A stretch of DNA of 58,074 nucleotides from Phycisphaeraceae bacterium. Lineage in GTDB: Bacteria; Planctomycetota; Phycisphaerae; Phycisphaerales; UBA1924. This document shows positions 1 to 7,330 of this stretch, one piece after another; position 1 is the first letter of the stretch, and each line of letters starts with the position of its first letter. Below the pieces are notes generated by a model that made no database searches, had not been told where the DNA came from, and saw only the letters and a list, made by a program, of their open reading frames with translations. The position numbers and the translations under genes were made by a program. Location: NCBI GenBank assembly GCA_021297895.1, contig JAJTHN010000035.1:1-58074 (forward strand), read 5' to 3'.

Positions 1-621
1 CGAAGATGTTCAAGATCTCCGGGTGAACGCTCGCGGATGTCCATGCTCGGCCTCCGTACCGAGACAACTATGCCACCGATTCACCCCGGCGCAACCCGAT
101 CATGCGCCGTACGCGCACGAGATTCGACGGCGATCCGTATGATACCCGGCGAGCGTGTCCGCACGGCGGACGGCTGGGCAATCGTCGAGAGCCTGGCCCG
201 CTGCCGGGGCCAGCAGGAGGTGTACAACCTCGAAGTCGATGCCGAGCATCGGTACTTCGTCGGGTCGATCGGGGTTGAGGGGCATAACGCGGAGTGCGGC
301 CGAAACGGTGCCTTCCGGCAGGCGAAGAGAGACGCGGGTATTCCGATGAACCAGCATCCGGACAGAGTGACAAGGACTCCGCTCAAAGATCAAAATGGCA
401 ACAAACGCATCGGCCCCGACGGGCGACCGATCATGGCCCGCGAGTACGAGTTTGATCGGCACAAGATCGTGATTCAGGACCATGGAGCAGGACACCAATT
501 TAACGACGGCGGAACCGTCGGGCCTCACTTTAACGTGCGACCATCTGACAATACGAAGCATGGAACTGTCCCCGCAACGCCGCCGCATTACTTCTTCGGT
601 TCATGCAGCAGGAGCGAGTAG
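1..621 (+). CDS. Polymorphic toxin C-terminal fragment: end of a Hint domain plus HNH/EndoVII-type toxin (5' end missing or degraded)
   Basis: The frame is open from the left edge, so the true start is outside the window or lost. Recognisable sequence begins near base 150 with GERVRTADGW…QEVYNLEV…HRYFVGSIGVEGHN, the closing part of a Hint (intein-like autoprocessing) domain ending in the usual HN. Directly after it comes a toxin-like module: AFRQAKRDAGIP, then QDHGAGHQF…GPHFNVRPSDNT…GTVP…HYFF. This arrangement of histidines and the HFNVRP core matches toxin tips annotated as HNH/endonuclease VII-fold nucleases in Rhs and secreted polymorphic toxins; the nuclease activity is inferred from family resemblance. 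Residues before the Hint match look non-coding in all three frames, and the Hint nucleophile cysteine is not visible, so the locus may be a decayed tip rather than an intact toxin. An immunity candidate follows with overlap. Confidence 0.6.
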   Translation, partial: RRCSRSPGERSRMSMLGLRTETTMPPIHPGATRSCAVRARDSTAIRMIPGERVRTADGWAIVESLARCRGQQEVYNLEVDAEHRYFVGSIGVEGHNAECGRNGAFRQAKRDAGIPMNQHPDRVTRTPLKDQNGNKRIGPDGRPIMAREYEFDRHKIVIQDHGAGHQFNDGGTVGPHFNVRPSDNTKHGTVPATPPHYFFGSCSRSE

Positions 622-1010
622 TGTCAGACAAAGTGTACTACGATCCGTTTCTGTTACAAATATACAACAAAGTTCCGTCATTCGACGCTGTTCGAGTGAT
701 CTCGATGGATTTCCAGTGTCGTAATTTTGTGTTTATCAACGTCAAGTGCGTCATGAAGGAGTTTCCTCAAAATCCTCCGAGGCATTGGGCGAACTTCAAT
801 CAGCTAGCATTTACAATCTCAATTCAGACGTTGCGTAGCGTTGATGTTAGGCGGGTAGGCATGTATGATATCCCGTCAGACATTCGCTTTCTGGAGCATG
901 ATGACTGTGTGGATGTTCATGTTATAGGTGGTGTGGAGGCTGTTGTGAGAGCGAATGATGTGTTTGTGGGCGATCTAAAGCCTTATGCGGACGGCAATCC
1001 GTATCGCTGA
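621..1010 (+). CDS. Putative immunity protein paired with the upstream toxin tip
   Basis: Encodes about 129 residues and begins at GTG 621, overlapping the toxin stop (TAGTG), with GGAG six bases upstream; an in-frame ATG at 603 has no such site. The protein is soluble-looking, with alternating hydrophobic and charged segments (FVFINVKCVM, LAFTISIQTL, DVHVIGG) typical of the mostly beta immunity proteins that follow Hint/HNH toxins. I cannot name the Pfam immunity family with certainty; it loosely resembles Imm50-like proteins. Base composition is clearly more AT-rich and codon use less GC-biased than in any neighbouring gene, which fits recent acquisition of a toxin–immunity cassette. Tight coupling to the toxin supports the role, but function is inferred from position. 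Confidence 0.5.
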   Translation: MSDKVYYDPFLLQIYNKVPSFDAVRVISMDFQCRNFVFINVKCVMKEFPQNPPRHWANFNQLAFTISIQTLRSVDVRRVGMYDIPSDIRFLEHDDCVDVHVIGGVEAVVRANDVFVGDLKPYADGNPYR

Positions 1011-1137
1011 ATTGGCTTCAGCCCGAGCGGCATCGTCGAACAGTCCCTTTGGCCTTTGAGAGTTTTCGTCGTAGCCGCGACGGGCAGGTGATTGCGTCGG
1101 TCGATCTCCGACGGCGGGCGCAGCTCCGGTTGATCGG

Positions 1138-1284
1138 AGCGTGCTTAACGACGGCGACCGTTGGCTGCACAAGTACGACCTGCTGGGTCAGCTCGTCGAA
1201 GTCCGGCCGGAAGCGCGGCACCGGTTCCGTGCCACCGACTCCACGAGCTTTGGCGGGGGGTCGGTGATGCTGGACATTGGATAG
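1138..1284 (+). pseudogene. RHS/YD-repeat remnant
   Basis: In frame 1 this stretch reads LNDGDRWLHKYDLLGQLVEV, which has the look of an RHS/YD repeat (xxYDxxGxLVxV), then ends at TAG 1282–1284. Upstream the same frame is closed by stops at 1057 and 1072, and there is no start or ribosome site, so it cannot be an intact gene. Rhs proteins normally carry such repeats before the Hint and toxin tip; here the scrap lies after the immunity gene, as expected for displaced cassettes at an Rhs locus. Its last 12 bases fall inside direct-repeat copy A. Confidence 0.4.
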
Positions 1285-1396
1285 AGGGGCCGAGTCAGTG
1301 TCGAACGAGCGCTTGAGCGAGAACGCACCGGCTCGTCGCCGGCCCCCTCAAGCCCGCCGAACCGGTGGCAGGTCAAAGAGTACAAACGGTGTCACG
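1273..1396 (+). repeat. Direct repeat copy A (~125 bp)
   Basis: This stretch aligns along its whole length with 2490–2614 in the same orientation. Matching blocks include GAACGC.CCGG.TCGTCGCC, CCCCCTCAAGCCC and CCGGT.GCA.G.CAA.GAGT, separated by scattered substitutions. The two copies bracket the reverse-strand gene at 1412–2368. No transposase or inverted termini are visible. The similarity also makes the two antisense frames read alike (GLEG.GDEP.RSR), which explains misleading small ORFs here. Confidence 0.6.
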
Positions 1397-1411
1397 CCCC
1401 CGGTGCGAGCG

Positions 1412-2368
1412 TCATGCAACCGCCGAGCGCTGCAGACTCGCGCCTTCGACCGTGGCCATTCGCAGGCGGAGACGATTGAGCAGCAGCCAAAGCAGCACCG
1501 CCGCGAGCAGCTGCGACACCAGCGCGACCGTGCGATACAAGATCGGAATCAGCTCGTCGTTGGGATTCGGCACGCCCACCGGCGGCGGTGCCATGATCCC
1601 GAGCGATGTGATCAAGGCCTTGTTCATCACAATGAGCATGCCCCCGACCAGACCGCCCAGGAGAATGGCCGGCAACAACCAGCGGAGACGTCCGGCCCAT
1701 CGCGCACCCGCCACATCGGCGACGCAACGGAACACCCAGACCGAGTAGCGGCACGTAGCCCAGATGTGCGCCATCAAGAGAACCTGAAGAATGAACACGA
1801 TCACCGATATCGCGATCACCTGGCCGTCGCGGTCATTCGGAAACCTCGGAGAGCTGGCACCAAGGCTCCTGAGGATGTGGAGGTAGACGGCGATACCGAG
1901 GACAGTGGCCATGGCAACGGTGATGAGCCTGAAGGAGCGCCGACCGCTGTCGGCGACCGCGTGAGCGCCGATACCAATGGGCGTTGTCGCGAAGAGGAAC
2001 GCCCCCAAAAGGTGAATGGCCATCAGGGCGGGACTGAGTATGCTCAAAGCCCAGTACTCCCGACCCGCCCAGCGCCAGACATAATCGCTCGGCTCGAACA
2101 CCGTAAGGATTTCAAAGACTCTCAGCACGATCGTCGCGATGAGCACAACGAGCATGGTGTTCAGTCCCGTGATCATCCACGCGCGAGCCCGCGGCGAGAG
2201 CGACAAGTAGTGCAGTCGAGGAATCGACCGCTCCAGCCGAGTGCCGCACTCGGGGCACTTCGCGTCGACACGAAGCCCGGCGATGCTGTACCCACAACTG
2301 ACGCAAACCGTCGCGTCCGAGACATACTCCGGGGCCGCGGGGGTATCAGTATGAATCGCGCTGCTCAT
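1412..2368 (-). CDS. Zinc-ribbon integral membrane protein (planctomycete CxxCGY…CPECG type)
   Basis: 318 residues. Residues ~22–42 hold the zinc ribbon CVSCGYSIAGL…CPECG. About six hydrophobic segments follow (for example WMITGLNTMLVVLIATIVL, VIAISVIVFILQVLL, LLPAILLGGLVGGML), so the protein is a multi-pass membrane protein with a small metal-binding cytoplasmic head. Planctomycetes carry many such proteins; their function is unknown to me. The start at 2368 has GGAG eight bases upstream. The gene stands alone on the reverse strand, bracketed by the ~125-bp direct repeats at 1273 and 2490. Two further zinc-ribbon membrane proteins lie downstream at 2791 and 4554 on the opposite strand. Confidence 0.7.
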   Translation of the reverse strand: MSSAIHTDTPAAPEYVSDATVCVSCGYSIAGLRVDAKCPECGTRLERSIPRLHYLSLSPRARAWMITGLNTMLVVLIATIVLRVFEILTVFEPSDYVWRWAGREYWALSILSPALMAIHLLGAFLFATTPIGIGAHAVADSGRRSFRLITVAMATVLGIAVYLHILRSLGASSPRFPNDRDGQVIAISVIVFILQVLLMAHIWATCRYSVWVFRCVADVAGARWAGRLRWLLPAILLGGLVGGMLIVMNKALITSLGIMAPPPVGVPNPNDELIPILYRTVALVSQLLAAVLLWLLLNRLRLRMATVEGASLQRSAVA

Positions 2369-2489
2369 GGACTCGACTCCGCGCCGCGACGAGGCTCACA
2401 CCGACGAATGTGCGCTTAGCATCCTTTTCGTGCGCGAGTGAAGGGTCGCGAGCGTGTTATTGTACATGACCAAATGGAGCGTGGAACGG

Positions 2490-2614
2490 GACATCCGATC
2501 GAGGAGCCGATTCCGTGCGAGGCGAGCGCTCAACCGAGAACGCGCCGGTTCGTCGCCACCCCCCTCAAGCCCTTCGAGCCGGTAGCACGGCAAGGAGTGC
2601 GAAACGGCGCCACG
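2490..2614 (+). repeat. Direct repeat copy B (~125 bp)
   Basis: Second copy of the repeat described at 1273–1396, same orientation, with roughly one substitution in four or five bases. It lies in the 422-base gap 2369–2790 between divergent zinc-ribbon genes. The rest of that gap shows no convincing gene; its small ORFs have no ribosome site and their reading frames follow the repeat. Confidence 0.6.
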
Positions 2615-2790
2615 TTCCTGGAGGACTTGGAAGAGGGGCATCAGGGCAGGAGGCAACGAGGCATCGAGAGGAGATGGGGGTTGTCGTGGACAGTGGGCGT
2701 TGCGATGTGTTGAGGCGGTGGTGGCGCGGGAGCGGACGCAGGGTCAGAGGTAGGAGCGGGGGCGGGGGTGGGGACGGATAGAGTGGCCGT

Positions 2791-3663
2791 ATGCGTGGGA
2801 AGCGGTGGGACAGGGTGTGGGCGGGGCAGCGGCGGCTTGTGATTGCGGTGGGTGTGTCGATGTTGCTGTGGCTTGTGGTGTTGATCACGCTGCCGCGGAT
2901 CGCCGATGGGCGGGCGGGGTCGGGGGTGGTGATTCTGGGGATGCTCGTGGGGATCTTGTTCTGCCCGACGATGTATCTCGCGCTGCGATGGGGCCGCGTG
3001 CGGATGGGGATTCTGAGCGTGGTGCTGCCGACGATGGCGGCGGCGCTGAGCGGCGACTTTACCGTGACGGTGCTGGTGTACCTTCACGCGGTGCTGATTC
3101 GCAGTGTGGTGAGTTGGGATCCTTCGGAGTCGGATGCGCGGGGCCGAGGCGGCGAGGGCGGGGACGATGGTGTTGGTCTGTGCAGCGCGTGCGGGTATGA
3201 CCTTGCGGGGCTGGATGCGGGGGCGAAGTGTCCGGAGTGCGGGCTGGCGGATGCGGCGCGAGCGGGGCGCGTGGTGCTGTTGGCGCGTCAGCAGAGGCGG
3301 GTGGCGCAGGCACTGCTGGCGCTGGTGTGCTCGGTGGTGTTCGGAGTAATCGTGGCGACGGCCTTTGTCGTGGGGATGTGGAACGCCGGGGCGCTGCCCG
3401 CCGCGGCGGCGATCGGGGGCATGGTTGGGTTCTGGTGCAGCCCGGCGATCGTGTACGCGTTTCGGCGCGGCCGTCGGGTGGTGACTTCGACGGTGATTCT
3501 CGGGCCGTCGATCGTGTTGGCGATGATCGGCGGCGCGAGCGATGATCCGTTCATGTGGGTGCTTCTCGCGGTGGCGGCGTATGTTGCGACGGCGCTGGTC
3601 GCGGGAATATGCGTTCGGCAGCTGCACGATCGGTCGGTCTTGTCCAAGCGGTCATCGGCGTGA
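2791..3663 (+). CDS. Duplicated-module membrane protein with central zinc ribbon
   Basis: 290 residues in three parts. Residues ~15–105 are membrane-spanning and contain GMLVGILFCPTMYLALRWGR. Residues ~131–151 are the zinc ribbon CSACGYDLAGL…CPECG. Residues ~175–280 are a second membrane block containing GGMVGFWCSPAIVYAFRRGR. The two blocks share G..VG..C.P…YA.R.GR, so the protein looks like an internal duplication around the ribbon. The product of the gene at 4554 has one such block (GGGIGVLCSPAMIFALWHGR) followed by a ribbon. Function is unknown; membrane location and zinc binding are inferred from sequence. It is the first of three same-strand genes with gaps of 55–120 bases. Confidence 0.7.
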   Translation: MRGKRWDRVWAGQRRLVIAVGVSMLLWLVVLITLPRIADGRAGSGVVILGMLVGILFCPTMYLALRWGRVRMGILSVVLPTMAAALSGDFTVTVLVYLHAVLIRSVVSWDPSESDARGRGGEGGDDGVGLCSACGYDLAGLDAGAKCPECGLADAARAGRVVLLARQQRRVAQALLALVCSVVFGVIVATAFVVGMWNAGALPAAAAIGGMVGFWCSPAIVYAFRRGRRVVTSTVILGPSIVLAMIGGASDDPFMWVLLAVAAYVATALVAGICVRQLHDRSVLSKRSSA

Positions 3664-3718
3664 TGAGCCGAGCGCGAAGCGTGCGGAATCGGGCTGTGCG
3701 TCTTGATATGCTCGCGGC

Positions 3719-4435
3719 ATGGTGAAGTTGCTCTTTGTTTTCGTGCTGGTGTTGAGTGCCGCGGTGGTGTGCGCGGTGCCGGGGTGCATTCGTCGGGGCG
3801 GCTCGGCGCAGGTGGTGGATCAGGCCAACGCGGCATCGACGTACCAGAGCGTGTACGAGGCATTGAGCCCTGCGCTGCTTGCGGCGGTGGGCGAGGTTGA
3901 GGTGGCGTCGCGGCGAGCGGGCGGCTCGTCACCGCCGGGGCGGCCGATCGCGGATCTGCTGGAGGAACAGACCGCGGAGATCGAGCGGCTCGTGCTGGCG
4001 ACGGGTGTTGCGGCGAGCGACTTTGGAACGGACTACACGCGCGGGGCGGACACGTTGCTGCCGCATCTGGTGATGGCACGGGGGCTTGCTCGGGTGCTGG
4101 TCGCGGATGCGGAGCGGCTGCTTGAGCGTGGGGATCGCGACGGCGCGGCCAGGCGAGTCGCGGCGATCGGCCGCATGGCTGTGCACGTGGCCCGTCCGGC
4201 GCGGTGGAGCATCGAGTGGAAAGTCGCGTGCGCCCTGGCGGCGCTCGCGGCGAACTTCGTGGATGACAACCCGTCGCTGGCATCGGCGGCGTGGAAGACC
4301 GATGCGCAGCAAGCGTTCGCGGCGATCGACGAGACGTTTTCGCGGGCGTCCAGCGATGCGGTGGGCGATGCCGGGCCGATCATGACCGAGACGCTGGCCG
4401 CGGTGCGTCGAGCGGGAGCGGCGCTGGGGCGTTGA
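3719..4435 (+). CDS. Hypothetical exported protein, probable lipoprotein
   Basis: 238 residues. The N-terminus MVKLLFVFVLVLSAAVVCAVPGC is a signal peptide with a loose lipobox (VPG-C at residue ~23), suggesting a lipid-anchored protein. The remainder is alanine-rich and predicted helical, with segments such as LLEEQTAEIERLVLATG and ARVLVADAERLLERGDRDGAARRVAAIGRMA that resemble TPR-like or four-helix packing. I recognise no family. It sits between two zinc-ribbon membrane genes on the same strand, which may point to a shared envelope role, but nothing in the sequence proves this. Confidence 0.55.
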   Translation: MVKLLFVFVLVLSAAVVCAVPGCIRRGGSAQVVDQANAASTYQSVYEALSPALLAAVGEVEVASRRAGGSSPPGRPIADLLEEQTAEIERLVLATGVAASDFGTDYTRGADTLLPHLVMARGLARVLVADAERLLERGDRDGAARRVAAIGRMAVHVARPARWSIEWKVACALAALAANFVDDNPSLASAAWKTDAQQAFAAIDETFSRASSDAVGDAGPIMTETLAAVRRAGAALGR

Positions 4436-4553
4436 GGTGCGCGTGCGGTACGCGGGAACAGTTCGGATCATGCCCCGGTGCTGGCGGAGTTGACCATTCG
4501 AGCGGGCTCAGGGAGCAAGTAGCGGCGAACGCAACGAGCGAGCGGGCGCGCGA

Positions 4554-5057
4554 GTGGAGGCTGCGATGGAGGATGAGCGCGGTGCGATGTCGAGTCAGTG
4601 GCGGCGTGCCGCGGCGGGTGCGGGGGTGTCGTGTGTTTGTGGCGTTGGGTTCGGCGTTGCGGCGCAGATGGGGCTTGGGCGTGGTGAGATGTACGGTGTT
4701 GCGGCGCTCGTGGGCGGCGGGATCGGGGTGCTGTGCAGCCCGGCGATGATCTTTGCGCTCTGGCACGGGCGGATCGTGATGGGGCTGGCGTGGATCGCGC
4801 CGGTGACGGTGTTCGCGGCGTTCATGGCCGGGCGGATGACGCCGACGACGATGGGGCCCGAGTTGAGCGTGGGCGTGTCGGCGGGGGTGTATGTGCTGGC
4901 GTGCATGGTGCGCGGAGGCGCGCTGTTTCACGCCGCGGCGCAGCGGATGAAGTGGATGTGTCGGACGTGCGGATATGACCTGCGTGGGCTGCGGGGCGGT
5001 GTGTGTCCGGAGTGCGGGCGCGCGGGCGATGGCGACTCGGCGCAGCATGCCGAGTGA
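4554..5057 (+). CDS. Small zinc-ribbon membrane protein
   Basis: 167 residues. GGAGG five bases upstream of ATG sets the start. Four hydrophobic segments (ending near residue 118) precede a C-terminal ribbon CRTCGYDLRGL…CPECG at residues ~139–158. The membrane block contains GGGIGVLCSPAMIFALWHGR, the module found twice in the product at 2791–3663, so the two are paralogues with different copy numbers of the module. The ribbon is at the C-terminus here, central in the 2791 gene and N-terminal in the 1412 gene. Function unknown. Confidence 0.65.
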   Translation: MEAAMEDERGAMSSQWRRAAAGAGVSCVCGVGFGVAAQMGLGRGEMYGVAALVGGGIGVLCSPAMIFALWHGRIVMGLAWIAPVTVFAAFMAGRMTPTTMGPELSVGVSAGVYVLACMVRGGALFHAAAQRMKWMCRTCGYDLRGLRGGVCPECGRAGDGDSAQHAE

Positions 5058-5087
5058 CCCGGAGCCGGCGAGACTCGATGATGGCGA

Positions 5088-7133
5088 TCAGCAGCCGGTG
5101 AAGAAGTAGGTGAAGAACGCGGCGAAGTCGCCGTTGTCGACCGTGCCGTCCGGGCCGGCGCCGTCGAGCGCGGTTTCGCCGTCGGTGTTGGCGATGTCCG
5201 CGTTGAGGTGCAGGGGGTCGCCGGGGTCGGTGAAGAAGGCGGTGAAGAACAGGGCGAAGTCGCCGTTGTCGATGACCAGGTCGGGGAAGGGGTCGCCGTC
5301 GGTGTTGGCGACGTCGGCGGGGTTGCAGGCGACGGAGATGATCGCCGTCTCGCTGACGCGTGCGCCGCAGCCGCCGTTCTCGAACGCGCCGAGGGTGTAC
5401 GTGCCGGCGATGCTGTCGCCGAGGTTGTAGGTGATCGAGAGGGTGTCGCTCTGGGTGCCGAGGTAGTTTGCGTTGTCGCTCAGGCCGCGGCCGGAGCGGA
5501 ACCAGCGGTAGTCGAGCGGGCGGCTGCCGGTGGCGAAGGCGGAGGCGGAGAGGTTTCGAGTCTGGCCCGGGTAGATGCGGATGCTCTGGGGCTGGTCGGA
5601 GATGTTGGGCGAGTCGCAGCCGGAGGTGCCCGGCGTGAAGGACCAGGAGAGAACATCCCAATCGGCGCGTGCCGCGCCGTTGCCGGCGGTGATGCCGATG
5701 TATGCCTTGCCATCGGGGTCGGTGATGTCGCGTCCGCCGACACTGGACATGCTCAGCGGCGCGTGGAGTTCCGGGACGGATGAGCCGTCGAGGAAGATGA
5801 AGGCGTTGCCGTCGATGTTGGTCACGCGCATGGAGTGCGGGGCGCCATCGGAGAGGAACGGGTACTCCCAGTTTGCCGCGGCCGAGGCGAAGTCGCCCGA
5901 GAAGAGACCGGTGCCGTCATCCGTCTGGATGCTCAGGTGGTTCGGGGGGAACTCGTCGGAGAAGGAGAATGTGTCGTACTCGAAGGCGACGGCGCGGTCG
6001 ATGCCGTCGTAGCCGATACCGGAGCCTGTGCCGCCGAGGGCGGCGGTGGTGTTTGCATCATCGTGAATGACCAGAGCGATGCCGTCGCCGGAGAGGAAGT
6101 CGGTGGTCACGCGGAAGGAGAACTCGGAGCGGAAGCCGTCTCGGACCAGTTGCTTGGTGTTGTGCCAGACGCCGCCGGCGCTGCCGTCGAGTTCATCGGC
6201 GGTTTCGACGCGGAGTTCGGCGCCGTTCTGCGCGGCGGTGCCGACGAAAGACAGGTCGGTGATGTCCGTGAAGTCTGCGAAGGAGAAGCCGGCGGCGGGC
6301 GGGCCGAGGCCGACCAGCAGGTTGTTGGCCTGCACGGAGGCGGAGATTCGGACGGACTGCGTGAGGGAGGTCAGTTGAGCCGGACCGCTGACGAGCGTCG
6401 GCGTGGACGCGACGACGAAGGACGGTGGCGCGACGTCGATGATGCGGGTGATCGCCAGGAGGTAGAGATCGTCGTTGAGCGGGGAGGCCGGGGACCAGGT
6501 CGTTGCGGCGGGTGGGATGACGCTGAAGACCGTGTTCGACGGGTTGGTCGCGAAGAGGCCGGCGTTGGCGTCGGTGTTGGCCGCGGCGGGAGTTGGCGCG
6601 GGGGCCTGGGAGATGGTGAACGTCGGCGAGGCGGAGATGGTCGAACCCGGGGCGACATCAACGGTCACGGAGCGGAAGAAGGCGGGGTCGAGTCCTGAGG
6701 ACGAGACGGTGAACGCGTACTCGCTGATGTCGCCGGTGGCGCCATCGGTGATTCGCATGGTCCAGACGCCCTCGCCCACGATGTTGGACTGGAGCTCGCC
6801 AAGAGTGGCCCAGCCCGAAGAGCTCGAGCCGCCACCGTTGGTGATGTAGCGACCGGTGAAGGCTCCGGTGCCGCTGGTGATGCGGACCTCGTTGTCCGGG
6901 TGTGACTCGTCGGTGAAGCCGGTGGCCTGGACGACTTGGAAGAGGACGTAGACGTCAGGACCGCTGAAGGCGATCACGTTGGGCTCCCATCGGAGCGAGA
7001 CCTCAACGGGAGCGGCGCTCGCCGCGGCGGTGGCGAGGCCGACGCACGCGAGCATGGCGAGAATGAAGCGCGGGCCGGACGGGCCAGCGCGGCGGGCGCT
7101 CGTGAATCTGGTGTTGTGTGCGGTGTGGCCCAT
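5088..7133 (-). CDS. Secreted L-type lectin-like protein with GC-type dockerin tail
   Basis: The start at 7133 was chosen for GGAG eight bases upstream and a following signal peptide (…RFILAMLACVGLATAAASAA); the frame extends 36 codons further without support. Of 681 residues, ~20–165 form a beta-rich region with a proprotein-convertase-like GEGVWTMRITDGATGD motif. Residues ~285–500 resemble legume/L-type lectin folds: FRSEFSFRV, DGIALVIHDD, GSGIGYDGI, VAFEYDTF, NHLSIQT. Residues ~515–600 are Ig-like (ISDQPQSIRIYPGQT…YRWFRSG). Residues ~604–681 hold two acidic repeats, ADVANTDGD…DNGDFALFF and ADIANTDGE…DNGDFAAFF, ending FFTGC. That tail is the planctomycete GC-type dockerin, thought to retain proteins at the cell surface or in a complex. 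Carbohydrate binding is inferred. Confidence 0.75.
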   Translation of the reverse strand: MGHTAHNTRFTSARRAGPSGPRFILAMLACVGLATAAASAAPVEVSLRWEPNVIAFSGPDVYVLFQVVQATGFTDESHPDNEVRITSGTGAFTGRYITNGGGSSSSGWATLGELQSNIVGEGVWTMRITDGATGDISEYAFTVSSSGLDPAFFRSVTVDVAPGSTISASPTFTISQAPAPTPAAANTDANAGLFATNPSNTVFSVIPPAATTWSPASPLNDDLYLLAITRIIDVAPPSFVVASTPTLVSGPAQLTSLTQSVRISASVQANNLLVGLGPPAAGFSFADFTDITDLSFVGTAAQNGAELRVETADELDGSAGGVWHNTKQLVRDGFRSEFSFRVTTDFLSGDGIALVIHDDANTTAALGGTGSGIGYDGIDRAVAFEYDTFSFSDEFPPNHLSIQTDDGTGLFSGDFASAAANWEYPFLSDGAPHSMRVTNIDGNAFIFLDGSSVPELHAPLSMSSVGGRDITDPDGKAYIGITAGNGAARADWDVLSWSFTPGTSGCDSPNISDQPQSIRIYPGQTRNLSASAFATGSRPLDYRWFRSGRGLSDNANYLGTQSDTLSITYNLGDSIAGTYTLGAFENGGCGARVSETAIISVACNPADVANTDGDPFPDLVIDNGDFALFFTAFFTDPGDPLHLNADIANTDGETALDGAGPDGTVDNGDFAAFFTYFFTGC

Positions 7134-7330
7134 GACAAAGTCTCCGTGCCCGTGTGCCATGGGGTGAATTGGCGGCGAACCCGCCGGCTCCAGATGCGCG
7201 TGCGATCGGTTCCAGCCTACATCACGGCTGTGGATCGGCAACGCAGGACATGGGTGCCGGGTGAATGTTCACCCGGCCCGGAAGCGGGATTTGGGGTGTG
7301 TTCGCGGTGAGTCGTGGCCCGGTCCGCGGC

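Noticed and set aside
1277..2419. 380-residue forward ORF over the zinc-ribbon gene
   Set aside because: Arg/Pro/His-rich shadow of the reverse gene with no domain; the reverse gene has zinc ribbon, membrane helices and GGAG.
1188..2656. Two similar small reverse ORFs as a conserved gene pair
   Set aside because: Their likeness follows the ~125-bp DNA repeat, and outside it the sequences diverge, so they are repeat-driven frames.
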